A stretch of 64,000 nt of DNA. It comes from an uncultured Prevotellaceae bacterium (GTDB lineage Bacteria > Bacteroidota > Bacteroidia > Bacteroidales > Bacteroidaceae). Below are positions 52,309 through 60,939 of the stretch, piece after piece. Below the pieces are notes generated by a model. The model was not told where the DNA came from, searched no databases, and was given only the letters and a program-made list of their open reading frames with translations. Both the position numbers and the translations under genes were made by a program. The DNA is taken from the NCBI GenBank assembly GCA_900316265.1, contig ONCH01000025.1, positions 43,401 through 107,400 on the forward strand. The letters are read 5' to 3'. Position 1 is the first letter of the stretch; each line of letters opens with the position of its first letter.

Positions 52309-53262
52309 ATGAAAAAGCTGTTGACTATCATCCTATCCTGTCTATGTGTATGCTCTGCACATGCCACTGACCCTGTCAAGCAGTACGGACAACTGCAAGT
52401 GAAGGGTGCACAGCTCTGCGACCAGCAGGGAGAGCCCGTCATTCTGCGTGGTGTCAGTCTGGGCTGGCACAACCTCTGGCCACGCTTCTATAACAAGAAG
52501 GTCGTGCAGACACTGAAGCAAGACTGGAACTGCTCGGTAATCCGTGCAGCTATGGGGATCATGATAGAAGACAACTACCTGGAAAATCCTGAGTTCGCCA
52601 TGCAGTGTATGACACCCGTCATCGAAGCTGCCATCAAACAGAACATCTATATAATCATCGACTGGCACTCCCACCTGACGAAGACTGCCGAAGCTAAGGA
52701 GTTTTTCGGACGCATGGCTCAAAAATACGGCAAATATCCACATGTCATCTACGAGATATACAACGAGCCCGTGGAAGACAGTTGGGCCAGTCTAAAGAAA
52801 TATGCCACAGAGGTGATTGGTGAGATACGTAAGTACGACCCTGACAATGTTGTGCTCGTTGGTTGTCCTCACTGGGACCAAGACATCCATCTGGTTGCCG
52901 ATAGTCCCCTACAGGGTTTCAACAACGTGATGTACACCGTCCACTTCTATGCTGCCACGCATGGCGATTCCCTACGAAAGCGTACAGAAGCAGCTGTCAA
53001 AAAAGGCATCCCCGTCTTCATCTCCGAGAGTGGTGCAACAGAGGCTTCTGGTGATGGTAAGATTGATCCAGAGTCGGAAGAGAAGTGGATTCAGATGTGT
53101 GAACGTCTGGGCATCAGTTGGGTATGTTGGTCAGTGAGTGACAAGAACGAGAGCTGCTCCATGCTGCTACCTCGTGCCACTGCCACAGGTCCTTGGCCAG
53201 ACGACGTCATCAAGGTATATGGAAAACTGGTAAAAGAACTATTACAGAAATATAACAAATGA
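52309..53262 (+). CDS. Glycoside hydrolase family 5 (cellulase-like)
   Basis: The 317-residue protein has a signal peptide (cleavage after AHA) and a single GH5 barrel. Catalytic acid/base Glu153 lies in EIYNEP and nucleophile Glu240 in VFISESGAT. Supporting residues include IDWHSH (118-122) and VHFYAA (211-216). The N-terminal GQLQVKGAQLCDQQGEPVIL is typical of subfamily 2-type endoglucanases. It would act on beta-1,4-glucans or related polymers outside the cytoplasm. Its last bases overlap the sigma factor start, an odd partner, and no other polysaccharide-use genes are adjacent. Confidence 0.9.
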   Translation: MKKLLTIILSCLCVCSAHATDPVKQYGQLQVKGAQLCDQQGEPVILRGVSLGWHNLWPRFYNKKVVQTLKQDWNCSVIRAAMGIMIEDNYLENPEFAMQCMTPVIEAAIKQNIYIIIDWHSHLTKTAEAKEFFGRMAQKYGKYPHVIYEIYNEPVEDSWASLKKYATEVIGEIRKYDPDNVVLVGCPHWDQDIHLVADSPLQGFNNVMYTVHFYAATHGDSLRKRTEAAVKKGIPVFISESGATEASGDGKIDPESEEKWIQMCERLGISWVCWSVSDKNESCSMLLPRATATGPWPDDVIKVYGKLVKELLQKYNK

Positions 53263-53816
53263 CTAACGAACAAGAGAAACTAGTCACCCTGAATATGGGC
53301 TATGCTATCACGCTAGCCCGCCAGTATAAGAGCGAGATCTTGTCAACTGATGACCTCATTAGCGAGGGTGCCATCGGACTGATGAAGGCAGCAGAGAAGT
53401 ATGATGCCTCCAGAGGAAAGCCCTTCGTCACTTTTGCCGCCCCCTATATCCGTCGTGCTATAGAGACGGCCATCGGTAAGTTGGAGAACGACATAAACGT
53501 ACGCTCCACTGACGAGTCACTCCCCATTGGCAGTCGAAACAACTTCACATTGCTCAATGTGCTGGAGGACAAGAATGCCTTGCAGGCGGACGCTACCGTA
53601 GAAGAAATCACGCTAACGGACGACCTGCTGAAGTGTCTGAACGTACTCAACGAACGCGAACAGCGCGTCATTAACCTCTACTACGGTAACGGCTACGAGC
53701 GTCAAACGATGGCTGAGATAGCAGAGACGATGGGGCTGAAGCGTGAGCGTGTGCGCCAGGTGCGCGACACCGCGCTCCGCAAACTGCGCAAAGCGGCGAA
53801 GAAAGAAGAGATGTAA
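53259..53816 (+). CDS. Short sigma-70 family factor
   Basis: The 185-residue protein has sigma region 2 (LVTLNMGYAITLARQYKS, DLISEGAIGLMKAAEKYD, FVTFAAPYIRRAIETAI) and region 4 (LNEREQRVINLYYGNG, TMAEIAETMGLKRERVRQVR). They are joined by an acidic linker, with no region 1.1 and no clear region 3. Sequence in regions 2 and 4 is closer to RpoD than to ECF sigmas. The main Bacteroidetes RpoD is about 285 residues, so this is probably an alternative factor. The GH5 stop overlaps its start (ATGA), and no anti-sigma gene is next to it. Confidence 0.85.
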   Translation: MTNEQEKLVTLNMGYAITLARQYKSEILSTDDLISEGAIGLMKAAEKYDASRGKPFVTFAAPYIRRAIETAIGKLENDINVRSTDESLPIGSRNNFTLLNVLEDKNALQADATVEEITLTDDLLKCLNVLNEREQRVINLYYGNGYERQTMAEIAETMGLKRERVRQVRDTALRKLRKAAKKEEM

Positions 53817-53853
53817 GAATGGATAATGTATATTGGAAGATGTTAGATGTAAG

Positions 53854-54684
53854 ATGAAAAAGAGCGCAGTATTTTTACTTTTATACCTTTTTACCTTTTT
53901 ACCCTTATCTGCCAAGGTTATCAAGGTTTTAGCTGTTGGCAACAGTTTCTCACAAGATGCTGTCGAGCAGTATCTTTATGAGCTCGCTGCAGCACAGGGC
54001 GATTCGCTGATTATCGGCAATGCCTATATCGGTGGTTGTTCCATTGATACCCACTACGACAACCTGCTGAACGAGAAACCTGCCTATATCTATCGCAAGG
54101 TTGTGGGTGGTGTGAAAGCCGTACGTCGCAAGGCCACTCTGCAATCCATCATCCGCGACGAGCAATGGGACATCATCACCCTGCAGCAAGCCAGTCAACT
54201 ATCGGGTGTCAGCAGTAGCTATAGCAACTTGGCACAACTGAAGCGCCTCATCCAAAGTTATACCACCAACCTGCATGTGCAGTTCATGTGGCACATGACG
54301 TGGGCTTATGCCGAGGACTTTACCCAAGACCGCTTTGCGCCCTACGACTACGACCAGCGCAAGATGTACAGCGCCATTGTTAGCACTATGCAGAACGTGT
54401 TGCCTGCCGTAGGCGGTTTCAGTCGCATCATCCCCAGTGGTATAGCCATCCAACTGGCGCGCTACCGTCTGGGAGATATTCTCAACCGCGATGGTTTCCA
54501 CCTGTCATACGCCCTTGGTCGCTATACAGCTGCCTGCACGTGGTGCGAGGTGTTGACGGGCAGAATAATAGATGGCAACCGCTATTGGCCTGCAACTATC
54601 AGTACCGAAGAGGCTGCCATCTGTCAGCAAGCCGCCCATGAAGCAGTGTTCATGCAACAGAGCGGTCGCTACATGGTATTTTAG
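53854..54684 (+). CDS. DUF4886 exported protein (SGNH hydrolase-like)
   Basis: I chose ATG 53854, which gives a signal peptide (MKKSAVFLLLYLFTFLPLSA). The 276-residue protein has VLAVGNSFSQDAVEQYLYEL at the start, the GxSxS block of the DUF4886 and SGNH-like folds, with a later GDILNRDGFHLSYALGRY supplying Asp and His. It probably hydrolyses an ester or acetyl group outside the cytoplasm, perhaps on a glycan, in line with the GH5 gene upstream. The substrate is unknown. Confidence 0.82.
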   Translation: MKKSAVFLLLYLFTFLPLSAKVIKVLAVGNSFSQDAVEQYLYELAAAQGDSLIIGNAYIGGCSIDTHYDNLLNEKPAYIYRKVVGGVKAVRRKATLQSIIRDEQWDIITLQQASQLSGVSSSYSNLAQLKRLIQSYTTNLHVQFMWHMTWAYAEDFTQDRFAPYDYDQRKMYSAIVSTMQNVLPAVGGFSRIIPSGIAIQLARYRLGDILNRDGFHLSYALGRYTAACTWCEVLTGRIIDGNRYWPATISTEEAAICQQAAHEAVFMQQSGRYMVF

Positions 54685-55388
54685 AAATTCCACTTCACGG
54701 CCAGCGTGGGATTCCAGAAGAAGGTCTTCGAGCTCTCTGGATCTGAATTATATACGAAGTTGTTAGAGAACTCCCACTCCGTACCTACGCTGAAATGCTC
54801 AGTAAAGTTGTACCACAACTGGGGCTCGGAGAGGATAACTAGACAACCATGACCATTAGCCTTCTCACCACGCCAGAAATCAATGAATCCAGAGAAACGC
54901 AGTTTGTTGTTCAGGAAGTTCAGTCCCCACACACCCGTCAGCTGGGCACTGGCATAGGAATGAGTGTCTTCGTAACTCTTAAAGAACTGCTTATACAACA
55001 ACTGTACAGACCATGTCTTCGAGAAATCAGCCGTATGACCATTGTAGGCGGCACCGATAAGACCTGCCTGCTGGAAACTGGCCGAACGGCTCAGACCTCC
55101 GTCGTACTCTACATGAGCAGAAAAGGGTGACTCCTTGCCCAGCTTAATCTCACGCGAGATTTCCGTATAGGCACTCTCAACAAAGTGTCTCGACAGGTCA
55201 AAATCCACAAAGTAATACCACTGGCCCCACTGGTCAGCCTTGAACTGTTCGAGGGTGATGGTAACTTTCTGGCGACCAGCTTCCTCGCCAGTGTAGATGT
55301 TACGACCGAAATCGTAGTGCAGTTGAATGTTCTGTGCGCTGACCGTCATACCACATGCCAGCATCAATAGCGTAAAAAATTTCTTCAT
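54681..55388 (-). CDS. DUF5020 outer membrane protein (Tsx-like barrel)
   Basis: The 235-residue protein has a signal peptide (cleavage after VSA). The DUF5020 pattern follows: IQLHYDFGRNIYTGEEAGRQ, QWYYFVDFDLSR, FSAHVEYDGGLSRSAS, LTGVWGLNFLNNKLRFSGF and a terminal NPTLAVKWNF. The fold resembles the nucleoside channel Tsx. Its start overlaps the lpxB stop by 4 bp, so it ends the SemiSWEET-surE-lpxB operon, and it converges with DUF4886 with a 4-bp overlap. Confidence 0.82.
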   Translation of the reverse strand: MKKFFTLLMLACGMTVSAQNIQLHYDFGRNIYTGEEAGRQKVTITLEQFKADQWGQWYYFVDFDLSRHFVESAYTEISREIKLGKESPFSAHVEYDGGLSRSASFQQAGLIGAAYNGHTADFSKTWSVQLLYKQFFKSYEDTHSYASAQLTGVWGLNFLNNKLRFSGFIDFWRGEKANGHGCLVILSEPQLWYNFTEHFSVGTEWEFSNNFVYNSDPESSKTFFWNPTLAVKWNF

Positions 55389-56545
55389 TTATTCAAAAAA
55401 TTAATGATTAATGAGGCTGCTTTCTTTGGAGCATCGCTCTCGCCCAGCAGTCTGTGTATTTCTTCGTAATCGTCAAGCATCGTCTCGCGTTTGTTGCCAC
55501 CAGGTAACAGGGCTTCCAATTCTGTTCGGATATTATCCACGCTGAACGTGTTGGCCACCAGTTCCTTGACGACCTCACGATGAGCTATCAGGTTGACCAA
55601 TGACACGTAAGGTACTTTGAGGAAATAACGCTTCAGAAAACCAAATAGACGGGGCATAGGTGTCCTGTAGCAGACCACCTGCGGCACGCGGAACATACAG
55701 GTTTCCAGCGTTGCCGTACCACTGGTCACCAGTGCTGCCGTAGCCTTTGACAACAGGGCAAAAGTCTCGTTCTTTACAAGTCGAACGGCACTACCTTTCA
55801 GGAAGGTTTTGTAATAGGACGACTCAATACCTGGTGCTCCTGCCAGCACCAAATCATAACGGTCTTCCAGGTGGCGCGTAGCTTCAATCATTGCTGGCAG
55901 GTTCTCATTGATTTCCTGCTTACGCGAACCAGCTAATAGTGCAATAATAGGAGACTCTCCCCCATCCCCTTCTCCCACCTGAAGGTAGGAGTGTGGCACG
56001 CAATCCTGTGAGGGAGGGGCGTAGTTTGTTCTCCATTCCCTTACCTCACTCGCCGTGGGATTGCCCACATAGTGTATCGGATAGTGATGTTTCTCTTCAA
56101 AGAACTCCACCTCGAAAGGCAGGATAGAGAATAGCTCATCCACATCGCGTTTGATGTTCTTGATACGATACTCCTTCCACGCCCATATCTTTGGAGATAT
56201 GTAATAATATACAGGACAGATAGCATTTGCTTTCACATACTCAGCTATCTTGAGGTTGAAGCCAGGATAGTCGACGAGAATCACCACGTCAGGTTTCCAC
56301 TCCGTGATATCCTGCTTGCACGTGCGCATATTCTTCAGAATGGTAGGCAGATGCAGCAAGACGGGAATAAAACCCATATACGCCAGTTCACGATAGTGCT
56401 TGACACGTGTGCCCCCCACCGTCGCCATCATGTCGCCACCAAAGAAGCGGAACTGTGCATCAGAATCCTGCCGTTTCAGTTCCTTCATCAGGTGCGACGC
56501 ATGCAAGTCGCCACTAGCCTCTCCCGCTATCAGGTAATACTTCAT
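55385..56545 (-). CDS. lpxB: Lipid-A-disaccharide synthase with an in-frame repeat insertion
   Basis: I chose ATG 56545 (MKYYLIAGEASGDLHASHLM, the family N-terminus). The 386-residue GT19 glycosyltransferase joins UDP-diacylglucosamine and lipid X. Other motifs are DYPGFNLKIAEYVK, YYYISPKIWAWKEYR, HYVGNPT and TSGTATLETCMFRVPQV. Residues about 175-198 (APPSQDCVPHSYLQVGEG and following) interrupt a region that in relatives passes almost directly into IALLAGSRKQEI. The insertion is encoded by an interspersed hairpin repeat. Enzyme function is likely kept because the insert lies in a loop before the GSR motif. Confidence 0.93.
   Translation of the reverse strand: MKYYLIAGEASGDLHASHLMKELKRQDSDAQFRFFGGDMMATVGGTRVKHYRELAYMGFIPVLLHLPTILKNMRTCKQDITEWKPDVVILVDYPGFNLKIAEYVKANAICPVYYYISPKIWAWKEYRIKNIKRDVDELFSILPFEVEFFEEKHHYPIHYVGNPTASEVREWRTNYAPPSQDCVPHSYLQVGEGDGGESPIIALLAGSRKQEINENLPAMIEATRHLEDRYDLVLAGAPGIESSYYKTFLKGSAVRLVKNETFALLSKATAALVTSGTATLETCMFRVPQVVCYRTPMPRLFGFLKRYFLKVPYVSLVNLIAHREVVKELVANTFSVDNIRTELEALLPGGNKRETMLDDYEEIHRLLGESDAPKKAASLIINFLNK
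55953..56022. repeat. Hairpin repeat inserted in lpxB
   Basis: The segment contains CTCCCACCTGAAGGTAGGAG, then TGTGGCACGCAATCC, flanked by C-rich and G-rich arms. The ACCTGAAGGT loop and the GTGTGGC-GCAATC tail match the elements at 20725-20794 and 33771-33801. It keeps the reading frame open. Confidence 0.6.
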
Positions 56546-56558
56546 TGAACGTTGAACA

Positions 56559-57311
56559 TTATAACTTCTCAAACTCCTTCAACTTTTCGAAGGCCTCATG
56601 GGCCGTCACGTCGATGCGCGTAGGTGTAATTGCCACATAGGCATTGTCCAATGCCCAGCGGTCGGTATCCGTTGCCTCTGGCTCATCATTAACATAGTGT
56701 CCCATCATCCACCAGTAGTCATAGCCACGTGGATGGTGACACTTGCTGACCTCGCTTTCCCATGTTCCCATAGACATCCTACAGAGCTTGACGCCCTTGA
56801 ACGCTGGTGTCTTGGGGAAGTTGACATTCAGGCAAACCCCCGTAGGCAATCCGTCGTTCAACACTCGCTGCACGATGTCACGAATATATGGCTCCAACGG
56901 ACGGAAATCAGCGTCGGCACGATAGTCACAGAGTGAGAAGGCCACAGATGGGATATACTTCATGCACCCCTCCATCGTGACACCCATCGTACCAGAATAG
57001 TGGGTATTCACTGATGCGTTATCGCCATGATTGATGCCACCGATAACCAAATCGGGCTTTTGCGGACAGAGCTCTGCCAGCGCCATCTTCACGCAATCTA
57101 CGGGTGTGCCGTTGCACGACCAGATGTCCACGCCCTCCTCATGATGGCAATGTGTCAACGTAAGGGGTGTCGTTGCCGAGAAGGCACAGGAAAAGCCACT
57201 ACGGGGACCCTCTGGTGCACACACCAGAACGTCACCGTAGTCCCTAACAATGTTAATTAGGAAATTGATTCCTTTTGCTTGATATCCGTCGTCGTTAGAG
57301 ATAAGTATCAT
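56559..57311 (-). CDS. surE: 5'/3'-nucleotidase SurE
   Basis: The 250-residue phosphatase removes phosphate from nucleoside monophosphates. Motifs: MILISNDDGYQAKGI with the metal-binding Asp pair, VCAPEGPRSGFSCAFSATTPL, NGTPVDCVKMAL and VIGGINHGDNA with the Asn ligand. It starts within the SemiSWEET stop (4-bp overlap) and precedes lpxB by 13 bp, a neighbourhood common in Bacteroidota. Besides survival under stress it could supply nucleosides for salvage. Confidence 0.94.
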   Translation of the reverse strand: MILISNDDGYQAKGINFLINIVRDYGDVLVCAPEGPRSGFSCAFSATTPLTLTHCHHEEGVDIWSCNGTPVDCVKMALAELCPQKPDLVIGGINHGDNASVNTHYSGTMGVTMEGCMKYIPSVAFSLCDYRADADFRPLEPYIRDIVQRVLNDGLPTGVCLNVNFPKTPAFKGVKLCRMSMGTWESEVSKCHHPRGYDYWWMMGHYVNDEPEATDTDRWALDNAYVAITPTRIDVTAHEAFEKLKEFEKL

Positions 57312-57607
57312 TTCTTCTTAAAGTGGTCGTTCCTCATTTTTATACAGAAGATGATGGCAGCACAAGTGGCTGTGATGAAGTTGGTAATGAAAAAGAAGAT
57401 ACCAACCCCAATGCCTTGTTGAATGCACAACATCAACCCCTGACACATAAAACAGAAGCTGCCTACAGACATCATGATGAAGCCTGGCAGAGAAATACCA
57501 TCAGTCTGACGGGTACGGATGGTCTGAATAGCCTGTGGCAGATAACCTAAGATAAGGCCGATGCTGCCTAACCATCCTAAAATGTGATATAAAACATCCG
57601 AATTCAT
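57308..57607 (-). CDS. SemiSWEET sugar transporter
   Basis: The 99-residue protein has three transmembrane helices and the SemiSWEET signature LGYLPQAIQTIRTRQTDGIS with the PQ motif, followed by MMSVGSFCFMCQGLM and a third helix TNFITATCAAIIFCI. SemiSWEETs dimerise to form facilitative sugar channels. It is the first gene of the operon with surE, lpxB and DUF5020. No -7 element is obvious in the 39 bp after the adenine deaminase stop. Confidence 0.85.
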   Translation of the reverse strand: MNSDVLYHILGWLGSIGLILGYLPQAIQTIRTRQTDGISLPGFIMMSVGSFCFMCQGLMLCIQQGIGVGIFFFITNFITATCAAIIFCIKMRNDHFKKK

Positions 57608-57646
57608 AGTATTAATCTTTAATGTTTAACATTTCAACTTTCATCT

Positions 57647-59311
57647 TTAATATATCGCGCTGAACGTCTTCGTATCCATCAGGTGACGGTCCGTAATCTT
57701 GATGTCAGGAATAACGGGCAGACACATGAACGCCATCGTAATGAATGGCGACTTCATCTGACAACCAATCTCCCTCACCTTCTCCTGGATGCACAGTGTA
57801 CGGAAAGCAACTTCGTGACCACTCACAGGCGACATCAGTCCAGCAATGGGCAAAGCAATGTCCATCATCTCCTCAGGAGCCACCACCACCTGTCCGCCAC
57901 GCATCTCGACGATACGGTTGATGGCTCTTACGATATACTCGTCGCTGGAACCGATAGCCACGATGTTATGACAGTCGTGAGCCACCGAACCCGCAATGGC
58001 ACCTTCCTTGATGTCGAATCCGCGCACCAGTCCTACCACAGGCTTGGCGTTAGGCACATAGCGGTTATAGACCACTATCTTCTGTACCTCCGTCCAGGGA
58101 TAGTGCGAGTCGAACAAGGGATTACCCGTCAGTTCCACCGCATCGTGCCGTGTCAGCAAACTACCATCCGAAGCATGGATAATGTGTACGGTATCGCCGG
58201 GTTTGAGGTTAATATCAATGTCTGCAACGGTGATAGGTGTTGCCACGAAATTGTTGGGGAACTCCATATTCAGGATATAATCATCCATTCCGCCGTGTTT
58301 TGAAGGCAGGCTGGAATTGTAGTTGAACATCTCTTCTCCACGAATCCATGTGCTCTCCACACGGAAGTGCGGAGTGACGTTATCTACCGTGATAAACGTG
58401 GCAGGGTCGCCTACCTGCAACAGTCCCCATTGCTGGTTATAGTGCTTCTGCGCATTCACGCTGGCGGCCTGCAGCACATCCCACAGACTGTATCCATCAG
58501 CCAGGGCACGCTTCACAATGAGGTTAATATGTCCACGCACGAAGTCATCAGGATGACAGTCGTCCGTACAGAACATCACCATGTTGGGACTCTCCTTGAT
58601 AAGTGGACTGAGCAATTTGTAGTCCTTGGCGGCACTACCCTCGCGGATGATAACCTTCATGCCAGCCTTGATGCACGAACGGCCCTCGTCCAGTGTCGAG
58701 CACTCATGGTCGGTGGTGATGCCAGCCGCTGCATATCTGTCGCGCTGTTGTCCTGTCAGTCCAGGGGCATGACCATCGACAGGTTTGCCATTGCGCAGTG
58801 CCGCTTGTATTTTTGCCATCACGTCCTTGTCACCACCCAACACACCGGGATAGTTCATCATCTCGCCCAGGAAGCCGATATCCTCGCGGGCCATCAGTGC
58901 CTCCGTGTCTTTCACGTCGATGACCTTGCCACAGGTCTCTATGTCTCCACCTACAGCAGGCACACAGCTGGGAGCGCCGAACAGGAAGTTGAAGCAAGTC
59001 TCCTGACCAGAGCGAATCATGTAGTCAACACCCTCCACACCCAGCACGTTACCAATCTCGTGGGGGTCGGCAATGACACCAATCGTTCCGTGACTCATGG
59101 CGATACGGGCAAACTTGTGTGGCACCATCATACTACTCTCGATGTGCACATGACCATCAATGAAACCAGGCATGATGTATGACCACGGTTTCTCATTTGC
59201 GGGCAGTTTGCAGCGTCTCACCTCGACGATTTTCTCACCCTCGATTACCAGCTCGCCATCGAATATCTCGCGACGAACCACATCCACAATGTGTCCTTTC
59301 ATGTTTTCCAT
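57647..59311 (-). CDS. ade: Adenine deaminase
   Basis: The 554-residue amidohydrolase converts adenine to hypoxanthine. Motifs: IMPGFIDGHVHIESSMMVP with metal-binding His residues, IADPHEIGNVLGVEGV, DGHAPGLTGQQRDRY, TTDHECSTLDEGRSCIKAGM and MFCTDDCHPDD with the catalytic Asp. The C-terminal domain has SVAHDCHNIVAIGSSDEY and LPIAGLMSP, typical of Ade. A second ATG lies 9 bases in. It diverges from the guanine deaminase gene, with -7 elements for both in the 119-bp gap. Confidence 0.94.
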   Translation of the reverse strand: MENMKGHIVDVVRREIFDGELVIEGEKIVEVRRCKLPANEKPWSYIMPGFIDGHVHIESSMMVPHKFARIAMSHGTIGVIADPHEIGNVLGVEGVDYMIRSGQETCFNFLFGAPSCVPAVGGDIETCGKVIDVKDTEALMAREDIGFLGEMMNYPGVLGGDKDVMAKIQAALRNGKPVDGHAPGLTGQQRDRYAAAGITTDHECSTLDEGRSCIKAGMKVIIREGSAAKDYKLLSPLIKESPNMVMFCTDDCHPDDFVRGHINLIVKRALADGYSLWDVLQAASVNAQKHYNQQWGLLQVGDPATFITVDNVTPHFRVESTWIRGEEMFNYNSSLPSKHGGMDDYILNMEFPNNFVATPITVADIDINLKPGDTVHIIHASDGSLLTRHDAVELTGNPLFDSHYPWTEVQKIVVYNRYVPNAKPVVGLVRGFDIKEGAIAGSVAHDCHNIVAIGSSDEYIVRAINRIVEMRGGQVVVAPEEMMDIALPIAGLMSPVSGHEVAFRTLCIQEKVREIGCQMKSPFITMAFMCLPVIPDIKITDRHLMDTKTFSAIY

Positions 59312-59339
59312 ATGACCTCTTGATTTGATTAACTACTTG

Positions 59340-59397
59340 CAAAAGTACGAAAAAAATCCGAAAAACCTAATAATTCCCATTTTTTTTTGTATCTTTG
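59340..59397. promoter_or_regulatory. Divergent promoters ade / guanine deaminase
   Basis: CAAAAGTA at 59340-59347 (minus-strand TACTTTTG) serves ade. TATCTTTG at 59390-59397 serves the guanine deaminase gene, 33 bases before its ATG. Confidence 0.6.
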
Positions 59398-59430
59398 TAG
59401 CCAATAACTAACAAATCAAATCTATACACT

Positions 59431-60648
59431 ATGAAAAAGGTATATAAAGCACATATCCTCTTTACGAAAGAGAAGGACCGTTTTGAGGTCTTTGAAAATG
59501 GCTATATCGCAGTTGAGAATGGCATTGTTCTGGGTGTTGCCAACAATCTGAAAGACTTAGGATGCGAGGGTGCAGAAGTTATCGATTTTGGTGACAAACT
59601 GCTCATTCCCGCCATGAACGATATGCACGTTCATGCCCCACAGGTTCACAACCAAGGTGTGGCTATGGACCTGGAGTTGCTCCCGTGGCTGCAGAACTAC
59701 ACCTTCCCTGAGGAGTCGAAATATGCCGATGTCCAGTATGCCGAGCGCATGTATCGACGCTTTCTGCATACCCAGTGGCTCTTCGGCACCATGCGTAGCG
59801 TCGTCTTCGGCACCGTCCATACCGAGAGCACGCGCGTGCTCATGAATCTTTATCAAGAGGCCGGTATGGGTGCGCTGGTTGGCAAGGTAGCCATGAACCG
59901 CAACTGTCCTGACGCACTCTGTGAAGACGTCGACGCTGCCGTTGAGGGCAACCAGATGCTGATAGCCGAGTTCAACAAGCCTGGTTCGTTAGTCCGTCCC
60001 ATCATTACGCCGCGCTTCGTACCGTCATGTACGCCAGAACTGCTGAAGGCCTGTGGCCAACTGGCCACCACCTATTCAGAGCTGGAACCGGAGAGCAAGA
60101 ACTATGGCGATGCCTACAACCGCTACGGACTCTTCGGACAGACGCCCACCATCATGGCCCACTGCGTATGGACTAATGGCAGCGAGCTGGAACTGATGAA
60201 GAAGAACAAGGTCATGGTCGCCCACTGTCCCACGTCCAACTTCAACCTCTCGTCAGGTCTGGCACCCATCCGCACATTCCTCGACGAAGGACTGCCCATC
60301 GGTCTGGGCAGCGACATCAGCGGAGGCCACGACCTCAACATGTTCCGCATGCTGGTTTACGCCATCCAGGTCAGCAAGATGCACTACCAGATTGACAAGA
60401 GCAAGGCCTTCCTCACCCTGCCCGAAATCTTCTGGATTGCCACCAAGTCCGCAGGTTCCTTCTTTGGCAAGGTGGGCAGCTTCGAGCCTGGCTACGAGTT
60501 CGACGCCCTCGTCATCGACGATGCCGTTCTCTACCCTGCCGAATACTCGCTGGTACACCGCCTGGAGCGTTTCATCTATGTCGGCGACGACCGCCAGATT
60601 CTCCACCGCTTCTGCCGCGGCAAGGAAGTTAAGGAACCCAAAGTCTAA
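59431..60648 (+). CDS. guaD: Guanine deaminase (amidohydrolase family)
   Basis: The 405-residue protein fits guanine deaminase: LLIPAMNDMHVHAPQ with two metal His residues, QNYTFPEESKYAD (typically QWLxxYTFPxE in GuaD), IMAHCVWTNGSELELM, VAHCPTSNFNLSSGLAPI and IGLGSDISGGHDLNMF with the catalytic Asp. GuaD turns guanine into xanthine. With adenine deaminase divergent next door, the region channels both purine bases to oxidised purines and ammonia, for salvage or nitrogen supply. Confidence 0.87.
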   Translation: MKKVYKAHILFTKEKDRFEVFENGYIAVENGIVLGVANNLKDLGCEGAEVIDFGDKLLIPAMNDMHVHAPQVHNQGVAMDLELLPWLQNYTFPEESKYADVQYAERMYRRFLHTQWLFGTMRSVVFGTVHTESTRVLMNLYQEAGMGALVGKVAMNRNCPDALCEDVDAAVEGNQMLIAEFNKPGSLVRPIITPRFVPSCTPELLKACGQLATTYSELEPESKNYGDAYNRYGLFGQTPTIMAHCVWTNGSELELMKKNKVMVAHCPTSNFNLSSGLAPIRTFLDEGLPIGLGSDISGGHDLNMFRMLVYAIQVSKMHYQIDKSKAFLTLPEIFWIATKSAGSFFGKVGSFEPGYEFDALVIDDAVLYPAEYSLVHRLERFIYVGDDRQILHRFCRGKEVKEPKV

Positions 60649-60662
60649 ACCCAAAATAAAGT

Positions 60663-60899
60663 AGACCTAACAACCTAACATAATTGGCCGGAACGCCTTT
60701 GTACAAAGGACTTAAACGACGTTAGGTCTGATTGCCAGACCTAACACGAGACCTAACGTCAGACCTAACGTCGTCAATGCGGATTACCTTGTATGTTAGG
60801 TATCATGTTAGGTTTGATGTTAGGTCTACGAAATAGACCTAACATGTCAACATAATGAAAATCAGCGGTTTAAGTATTTTATGTGAGGTTGTTAGGTCT
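60663..60899. repeat. Repeat island C, inverted-repeat-bounded element of AGACCTAAC words
   Basis: The ends AGACCTAACAACCTAACATAA (60663-60683, given here as a 21-bp end) and its inverse at 60879-60899 differ by one base. Between them the 9-mer AGACCTAAC or GTTAGGTCT recurs about nine times in both orientations. Two perfect hairpins stand out: GTTAGGTCT/AGACCTAAC at 60721-60745, and GTTAGGTCTA/TAGACCTAAC at about 60818-60843. Layout equals islands A and B although the word differs. No gene is visible between 60649 and 61305. Confidence 0.7.
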
Positions 60900-60939
60900 C
60901 CTCTCAAAAAGTTCCCCCTAGTCGCAGAAATCCGAAATA

